A program made the position numbers and the translations under genes. The notes below the pieces were generated by a model, which did no database searches, had not been told where the DNA came from, and saw only the letters and a program-made list of their open reading frames with translations. Below are positions 22,695 through 27,514 of a stretch of DNA of 27,514 nt, one piece after another. The stretch covers positions 1 through 27,514 of the IMG/VR virus record IMGVR_UViG_3300037070_001046. One strand, 5' to 3'. This DNA is from a virus. Position 1 is the stretch's first letter. Every line of letters starts with the position of its first letter.

Positions 22695-23651
22695 ATGAGT
22701 TCAGATATCGAAAAGCTACGCGAAATCTTAGATAAGCGAAGCATCACACATTATGATAAAGAGAATCCATCCCCTCCGACGATCTTCCAAGGTCATCGGG
22801 GGGTTTGGCGTACAATCGTACCCTTTGGCCGTGTCTTTGTAGAGACTAAGGGCGGCAAGCTGGGAAATGTAGTCGCCGGTAACGCCCGACTAAAGGGCAA
22901 GACCTTTGATGATGCCGCTGCCGAAGGTCTAAAAGAGATTAACGCACAGCAGGGAAAGAAGCCAGCGCGTCTGCGGCCCACTGATACCCCCAAGGATTCG
23001 GAAACGAAGCCTCGTCTTAAGCCTGTCGGCGGGGATAATAAGCCCCCAAACCGAACTAACCCCGCAGCACAGGGAGCGGCTCCTGAGCCGGAAGACAATA
23101 AGGGTGGGCTAGCAGGCGCACTAGCTATTCTAGAGCGTCCCGGAGCAAATAAGGCAGAGGCTTTGAAGGAAGCTGCTGACGCTTTGCTTAAGGCTGCACG
23201 ACAAACCGACAGTGATCTTGTACGACGACGCCTAGAAAAGCTTGCCTATGGTTTGCGATCTGGGTCTTTGAAGGTTACAGAAGTAAGAGAGCAGCTAAAG
23301 CAGCTTATTGATGGTGGAAACGTCGTTGGAACGCCCGTACCTTCACAGAATGAAGTGAATGTATTGCATGATCGTGTAGAACTACAGGATACTGTGGAGA
23401 GACTACAGGATAAGACTAATAGTATGACGGGTGCCAAGCCAGATCAGGTAGGCGGTAACACCGATGATGCCCGAAATGAAGCCGTCTTGGAAATCCTTGA
23501 GGCTCTTGAGGGCATTATTCGTACTCCACAGGCAAAGCAGCAGCTTAAGACTTTAATTAAGGAAGTTCGGTCTAAGGGTCTAGGCTCAAAGTCCGTCATT
23601 TTGAGACTTCTACAAATCCTACGCTTCCTTATGGCAGTAGTTCCGGCATAA
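22695..23651 (+). CDS. Unknown virion-associated or assembly protein with flexible linker
   Basis: From ATG 22695 (a TTG at 22683 would add four residues) the 318-residue protein has a small N-terminal domain (about 20-80). A Pro/Lys/Ala-rich linker follows (about 83-145), then a helical region (about 145-280) and a basic-hydrophobic end, KSVILRLLQILRFLMAVVPA. The Shine-Dalgarno is weak. The layout of linker, helices and hydrophobic tail recurs in the product at 24122. It sits between fibres and protease, so a scaffold, internal head or head-tail joining role is possible. I do not recognise the family. Confidence 0.65.
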   Translation: MSSDIEKLREILDKRSITHYDKENPSPPTIFQGHRGVWRTIVPFGRVFVETKGGKLGNVVAGNARLKGKTFDDAAAEGLKEINAQQGKKPARLRPTDTPKDSETKPRLKPVGGDNKPPNRTNPAAQGAAPEPEDNKGGLAGALAILERPGANKAEALKEAADALLKAARQTDSDLVRRRLEKLAYGLRSGSLKVTEVREQLKQLIDGGNVVGTPVPSQNEVNVLHDRVELQDTVERLQDKTNSMTGAKPDQVGGNTDDARNEAVLEILEALEGIIRTPQAKQQLKTLIKEVRSKGLGSKSVILRLLQILRFLMAVVPA

Positions 23652-23652
23652 T

Positions 23653-24120
23653 ATGAGTATCACAGTCCAAATCCAAAAAGTAATTGACTCTATTGAATCA
23701 GAAGAGGTCAAGTTGAGCGCGTCTGAGGCCGCGTTGCTTATGTGTACGGCTAAAGAGGCCGATCTTAAGAAGGCTGCGACCCAGACATACATTGCTTTGG
23801 CCCGATTTGGCTCTGTTTTGGAGCATACTGGAAATATTAACCCTCGAAGAGCCGACAATCTAGAGGATTTGGGTGACGAAGACCTAAGAAGTATAGTATC
23901 TAAGTCTGGGTTGTCCTATTTTGGCCCTATGTTCAAAGCAGAGGGTGATTACACCGCACTTAAAGATCCAGAAGGTATGTTAGAAGAGCTTGATGCAAAC
24001 GGATTTGATATTGTGTCGCTTCGCCACCTAACTCACCCCCAGCTAGATATGCTATTCACTAAAATTTTGGAGAGCGGGATTATCTCGAACCCAACTGAGA
24101 CACTTCCATTAGAGGGCTAA
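23653..24120 (+). CDS. Unknown helical protein
   Basis: The 155-residue product is mainly helical and acidic in the N-terminal two thirds. It contains GLSYFGPMFKAEGD (about 97-110), which resembles GIYHFGPFLKHYSREGD near the N-terminus of the following gene's product. Two bases separate its start from the upstream stop, so it is tightly coupled. No membrane segment or catalytic motif is visible. It is likely a partner of its neighbours in virion assembly; the role is inferred from position. Confidence 0.65.
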   Translation: MSITVQIQKVIDSIESEEVKLSASEAALLMCTAKEADLKKAATQTYIALARFGSVLEHTGNINPRRADNLEDLGDEDLRSIVSKSGLSYFGPMFKAEGDYTALKDPEGMLEELDANGFDIVSLRHLTHPQLDMLFTKILESGIISNPTETLPLEG

Positions 24121-24121
24121 T

Positions 24122-25000
24122 ATGTCAGAACACATTGACAAGGAACTAGAGGATCAGATTAAAGCCCGTCTTCGGGAGAAGGGCATTTATCACTTTGGCC
24201 CGTTTCTAAAGCACTATTCCCGAGAAGGCGACCAGCCCCGATACCCTATTGCTCCCCATTACCATAATAGATGGGCAAAGCCTCACCAGACGCCTCACGG
24301 TCATCGACCCGGTAAGCGTTCTTTGATTACTGCGCTAAGAGCATTGGCTCGCGCTAACCCAAATCTAAACATTCCGTCTTGGATTTCTATGCGATCTAAG
24401 TCCGAGGGTGAGATTAAGCGTATCTTCTCCCAGCATTTCGGTGCATTGGATCACGATATGATTAATGCAGTCATGGGTGGTAAGGGCGCACAGGTTAACT
24501 GGAAGATTACTGATTTCCCTCTTAATCGTGTGTTGGCTGTTGGTGGTAAAAAGCCTGTTGCCGGTGGGGATAAGGATACTAAGCCGAAGGCACCCGCCCG
24601 AGCCGCTGCACCGTCTGCTCCCAAGGCTCCAAAAGATGCCCCAAGAGGAAATGAACGTGCGACACAGGACGCTGCCGCGAATACTGAGAAGCCTAAGACC
24701 GAAACTTCTAGAGGTATGACCGAATCCGCTGCTAAAAAGCGTATCTCAGACCTTAAGCAAGTATTCCCTCCCTCTGTGGTTGGCGAACTTCTAAGAGCTA
24801 TCGCTAAGGTATCCGCAGGCGACCCCGGAAACACTAATCGTCGTCAGGTTCTTGCCGAGGCTATGTCAGAAATGTCCCCCAAGGCGCGTAAGGATCTACA
24901 AAGCAGATTGAATAAGCTAGAGGGAAGCGAAAAGCGATCTATTGCTCGTAAGCTTCTAATCTCTGTGCTTGATATTAAGCTACTACTGAGGCTTCTATAA
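24122..25000 (+). CDS. Unknown basic protein with linker and hydrophobic C-terminus
   Basis: A 292-residue product with a shared-motif N-terminus (GIYHFGPFLKH, then a His-rich stretch PHYHNRWAKPHQTPHGH). A helical section with RSLITALRALARANP follows. Next comes an Ala/Pro/Lys-rich linker (about 140-195) and a C-terminal helical region ending in RKLLISVLDIKLLLRLL. It starts two bases after the upstream stop. The linker, helical tail and hydrophobic end resemble the product at 22695. Position just before a small virion-like gene and the protease suggests a head- or scaffold-related job. The family is not recognised. Confidence 0.65.
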   Translation: MSEHIDKELEDQIKARLREKGIYHFGPFLKHYSREGDQPRYPIAPHYHNRWAKPHQTPHGHRPGKRSLITALRALARANPNLNIPSWISMRSKSEGEIKRIFSQHFGALDHDMINAVMGGKGAQVNWKITDFPLNRVLAVGGKKPVAGGDKDTKPKAPARAAAPSAPKAPKDAPRGNERATQDAAANTEKPKTETSRGMTESAAKKRISDLKQVFPPSVVGELLRAIAKVSAGDPGNTNRRQVLAEAMSEMSPKARKDLQSRLNKLEGSEKRSIARKLLISVLDIKLLLRLL

Positions 25001-25411
25001 GTGGCATCGCAAGTATACACAGACGGTAAGGCTTATATCCTACAAACATTCTTTGTAGGTGACGTGAGTGTGCCGCCTGTATTCTATATTGGTCTAGGAA
25101 CAGGTGGAGTTGTACCTGATCCCGATGCGACCTTAGTAGATGTACCAGAAGTCGAGGGTTTGGATTATGCACAGATCCAAATTGATCCAGATGACTGGAC
25201 GTTATCCGGTGATATCCTTATTAGCCCTCAACTAGAGTGGACTAATGGTTCTAATATTGATGCATGGACACCTGTAGACCATGCATTTCTAACCTTCTCT
25301 GCTACAGGCGACCCGGCTGACGCCATTCTAATTGGCGCGGCAGACCTAAAGAACACACTTATTGTGATGCCGGGTCAGACGATTCGAATTGTTGTACGGT
25401 TCCGTTTATAG
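25001..25411 (+). CDS. Small beta-rich virion-like protein
   Basis: The 136-residue product starts at a GTG directly after the previous stop. It has a strand-rich pattern (VFYIGLGTGGVV, ILISPQLEWTNGS, ADAILIGAADLKNTLIVMPGQTIRIVVRFRL) with no cysteine, like phage structural proteins of the neck or tail. It is the last gene of its unit; an 87-base gap with inverted repeats and a promoter follows. Role unknown beyond probable virion or assembly part. Confidence 0.6.
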   Translation: MASQVYTDGKAYILQTFFVGDVSVPPVFYIGLGTGGVVPDPDATLVDVPEVEGLDYAQIQIDPDDWTLSGDILISPQLEWTNGSNIDAWTPVDHAFLTFSATGDPADAILIGAADLKNTLIVMPGQTIRIVVRFRL

Positions 25412-25441
25412 TATAAATATAAACTGTACTAGTACGACTTT

Positions 25442-25492
25442 TTGACACCTTTCTAGCACAAAACCCCACTTCCTGTCAAGACGTGCTAGAAT
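25442..25492. promoter_or_regulatory. Promoter/control region of the protease gene with 9-bp inverted arms
   Basis: Plus-strand extended -10 TGCTAGAAT (TAGAAT 25487-25492); the predicted transcript start is 25499, the A of the protease ATG. Perfect inverted arms TTCTAGCAC (25451-25459) and GTGCTAGAA (25483-25491) flank 23 bases. A minus-strand TTGACA (25479-25474), 18-base spacer and TAGAAA (25455-25450) form a second, outward-facing promoter. TTGACA also occurs on the plus strand at 25442-25447. Confidence 0.5.
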
Positions 25493-25498
25493 AAACGT

Positions 25499-27514
25499 AT
25501 GTCTACTAATGCTGCACATACCACAAATGAAGAGCGTCCTCGGAAGAGGAAGGGCGTGACGATCCTAAAGGACGCACGTATTGACGCTATTTCCCTTGTG
25601 GACCGTGGAGCCAACAATCATCGGTTCTTTCTATTCAAGAGAGCTACCGACTTTGTAGACATTGACGGAAATCTAATTCACGTCGAGCAGTCGGAAGAGA
25701 ACGTAGACAAGATTCTTCCATTGTTTAAGGGTGACACGGATGAAAGCGGAAACTGGCGTACAGCTTATTGTGTTGTGGCCGTTCCGGGTGAAGTTGATCA
25801 GCAGGAAGATGTTTGGCCTCAAGAAGAGGTACGAAAGTCTGCCCATGAGTTCCTTAAGAACGGAGCTTTGATTAACTATATGCATAAGGATCTTTCTAAG
25901 ATTGGCGATACCGTCGAATCTTATATTGCTCCTGTAGATATGCAGATCGGTGATGAAAAGATTATCGCCGGTTCATGGATTATCGGCATTGAGCCGTTTG
26001 ATCAGGTGAAGCAGGAAATTGAAAAGGGTTACATTACGGGAGTTTCTGTTCAGGGAACGTCGCGTCGTGTAGCAATGGAAAAGAACACCGCTACTTTGAC
26101 AGCCTCTCCGAACGCAATGGCGGCCACCGTGCCTCCCGCTGCGCCCGTCGAGAACCAGAGTAATGGTGAGAACGCCAAAAATCAGAGGCGAATCCCTATC
26201 GGAGCCGAAGGTCCGGGAATCAAGAAGCTACAGCATCTTCTTGGTGTTCCAGAAACCGGCATTTACGATCAGGTGACTGAGTTGGCGTTCGTTGAATTCC
26301 TAATGCGTCAGGGTGTGGAGCCAGAGCCTACGGTTCAGGCAATGCAGGACGTATTAAAGCAGATTGAGGACAGCGCAGCAGGCGCGGCGGCTCTAGATAC
26401 AAGTACCCCGTCCGTCGCCCCTAAGACCGCCGTAGAAGCAGCACCTAATGTTGTGGCTCCGGTGGCTAAGGATTTTGTTTCCATGCAAGAAGTGGCGACA
26501 AGACGCAAGGATCACGGTTACGGAACGATGGACGTAACGGGACCAGTTCCCGGTACTATTACACACGTAGCTGTTAGTAATAATCCGACTACCGGCGTAC
26601 CGCAGGATAGTTCGGTAAATGTTGTGGACCTAAAGGCTATTGTATCTGGCGATTCTAACGATCCCGAGGATCTAAAGGTTGCTCTATACCTAGCGGCGAA
26701 GCGTGGTAACGATCATTTGATGAACCACCTTAATACGGTTCATGGTATTAAAGAGCCAGAAGAGATTTTCACGACGCCGTTCGAGCTTGACCACCTTAAG
26801 TTGATGGTAAAGGTGTTTATTTTGGGCGAGGGCGATTTAAGAGAAGAAGAGAATCAGACCGGAACTGAGGGTGCAGGCGTATCTTCTCAGGTACATAAGT
26901 CTGGTGAACTTTCTAAGTTGGCTACAGGAAATGTGGCTGTCTGGGATAACGGCAAGAGTGCCGGAGTAGTCCTAGAGGATAAGGGTGACACTGTTGTTGT
27001 CGAGGTTGAGGACAAGAGTGGAAAGATTACTAATGTAACAAAGAAGAAGACCGATGTAACTATTATCGGTTCTGGTTCTGAGCCTAAGAAGGCTGACGAC
27101 GAGGAAGAAGTCGAAAAGTGCGATTGCGAAGATAAGAAGAAGTGCAAGCACGCTTTGAATAAGACCGCTTCTCGTCCCGGCTCTATGCACGGCCATGATC
27201 CAAAGAAGAATGGTAAGATTAAGCACATTGTTCGTTCCTTCGGCAAGTGGGCGGGTGGCAAGCACCGAGTTTGTACCGCCAGAATCCGAACCGAGCATCC
27301 TGAGCTAGCAGCAAGTGGCGATGTTAATGCCCTATGCGCTTGGCTAAAGGATCAGTGGAAGGGCACGACGCATTGGCGAGGCGATGATAACAAGCTTGCA
27401 AAGGCTATGGAATCTTATGACCTTACCGACGAGCAGGTAGATGATATGTTTAACATCATGTGCGCCGATATGGGCATTGATGCGGAAGTATCACTAGAGA
27501 AAATGGTTTCTGAC
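25499..27514 (+). CDS. XkdF-type prohead protease, multidomain (3' truncated)
   Basis: The frame is open for all 672 codons to the window end with no stop. The N-terminal domain (about 20-195) matches XkdF/prohead serine proteases: DARIDAISLVDRGAN near 25-39, probable catalytic H129 (NYMHKD) and S183 (ITGVSVQG). After a Pro/Ala linker, residues 237-273 (GPGIKKLQHLLG, GIYDQVTELAFVEFL) look like a peptidoglycan-binding-1 module. Later come an acidic patch, a Cys/His cluster CDCEDKKKCKH (541-551) and a region with LCAWLKDQWKGTTHW (612-626) of a type seen at the C-termini of phage proteins. The ATG matches the predicted transcription start and no Shine-Dalgarno exists, so a leaderless mRNA is likely. 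Confidence 0.85.
   Translation, partial: MSTNAAHTTNEERPRKRKGVTILKDARIDAISLVDRGANNHRFFLFKRATDFVDIDGNLIHVEQSEENVDKILPLFKGDTDESGNWRTAYCVVAVPGEVDQQEDVWPQEEVRKSAHEFLKNGALINYMHKDLSKIGDTVESYIAPVDMQIGDEKIIAGSWIIGIEPFDQVKQEIEKGYITGVSVQGTSRRVAMEKNTATLTASPNAMAATVPPAAPVENQSNGENAKNQRRIPIGAEGPGIKKLQHLLGVPETGIYDQVTELAFVEFLMRQGVEPEPTVQAMQDVLKQIEDSAAGAAALDTSTPSVAPKTAVEAAPNVVAPVAKDFVSMQEVATRRKDHGYGTMDVTGPVPGTITHVAVSNNPTTGVPQDSSVNVVDLKAIVSGDSNDPEDLKVALYLAAKRGNDHLMNHLNTVHGIKEPEEIFTTPFELDHLKLMVKVFILGEGDLREEENQTGTEGAGVSSQVHKSGELSKLATGNVAVWDNGKSAGVVLEDKGDTVVVEVEDKSGKITNVTKKKTDVTIIGSGSEPKKADDEEEVEKCDCEDKKKCKHALNKTASRPGSMHGHDPKKNGKIKHIVRSFGKWAGGKHRVCTARIRTEHPELAASGDVNALCAWLKDQWKGTTHWRGDDNKLAKAMESYDLTDEQVDDMFNIMCADMGIDAEVSLEKMVSD

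Noticed and set aside
25412-25445. GTACTAGTAC palindrome followed by a T run, as a terminator
   Set aside because: The stem would be only three base pairs with a four-base loop, and the T run starts several bases later; too weak for an intrinsic terminator.
118-27298. Numerous minus-strand open frames, such as 7522-7908, 14830-15210, 22793-23098 and 26887-27261
   Set aside because: All lie opposite well-supported plus-strand genes, have odd Ser/Arg-rich compositions, no ribosome sites and no recognisable motifs.

Overview
The window is a densely packed, entirely plus-strand piece of a large tailed double-stranded DNA bacteriophage (Caudoviricetes). Terminase, portal, collar-type tail fibres and a prohead protease identify it as phage. 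The base composition is neither strongly AT- nor GC-rich. Promoters are of the sigma70 type, mostly with an extended -10 (TGnTATAAT-like). Two genes appear to be translated from leaderless mRNAs, a habit common in Actinobacteria, so an actinobacterial host (for example Streptomyces or a relative) is my best guess. That is inference only; no tRNA, integrase or lysis gene is seen here to settle host or lifestyle.

Left part (1-13740) is the replication, recombination and nucleotide module. It starts with the 3' end of an acidic protein and a helical protein. After a double promoter come a gp32-like single-strand DNA-binding protein, a RuvC-like nuclease, a RecA/UvsX-like recombinase, two unknown or MazG-like proteins and a small fibre-like protein. 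Next are the N-terminal half of a Rad50/SbcC ATPase, a small unknown, an Mre11/SbcD nuclease, a Cas4/RecB-type PD-(D/E)XK nuclease, a small coiled coil and a DnaN-type sliding clamp. Then follow a small unknown, the C-terminal half of the Rad50/SbcC ATPase, a 61-residue piece that duplicates part of the portal protein, a small Cys-containing protein and a dUTPase. After a leaderless promoter come a small unknown, a DnaX-type clamp loader and a small helical protein. Stop and start codons usually overlap, so this is probably one or a few long operons for DNA synthesis and end processing.

Right part (13741-27514) is the packaging and virion module. It holds a promoter with a roughly 93-nt leader, a probable small terminase, the large terminase, the portal, and then five appendage-type genes (18155-22413), two of them with a tail-collar domain and His-x-His needle arrays. 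These are followed by four unknown basic or helical proteins, one small beta-rich virion-like protein, and a multidomain XkdF-type prohead protease that runs off the window. Most transcription units here start at short intergenic gaps holding an extended -10 promoter. I found no convincing intrinsic terminator, tRNA, CRISPR array, insertion sequence or attachment site, and no gene-free stretch longer than about 125 bases.

The most unusual points are: the Rad50/SbcC ATPase split into two polypeptides encoded about 3.7 kb apart; the free-standing copy of a portal subdomain inside the replication cluster; the two leaderless promoter-gene junctions with identical geometry; a shared C-terminal TGIVDL peptide on the recombinase and the Cas4-like nuclease in a phage that has its own sliding clamp; and the placement of fibre genes between portal and protease.
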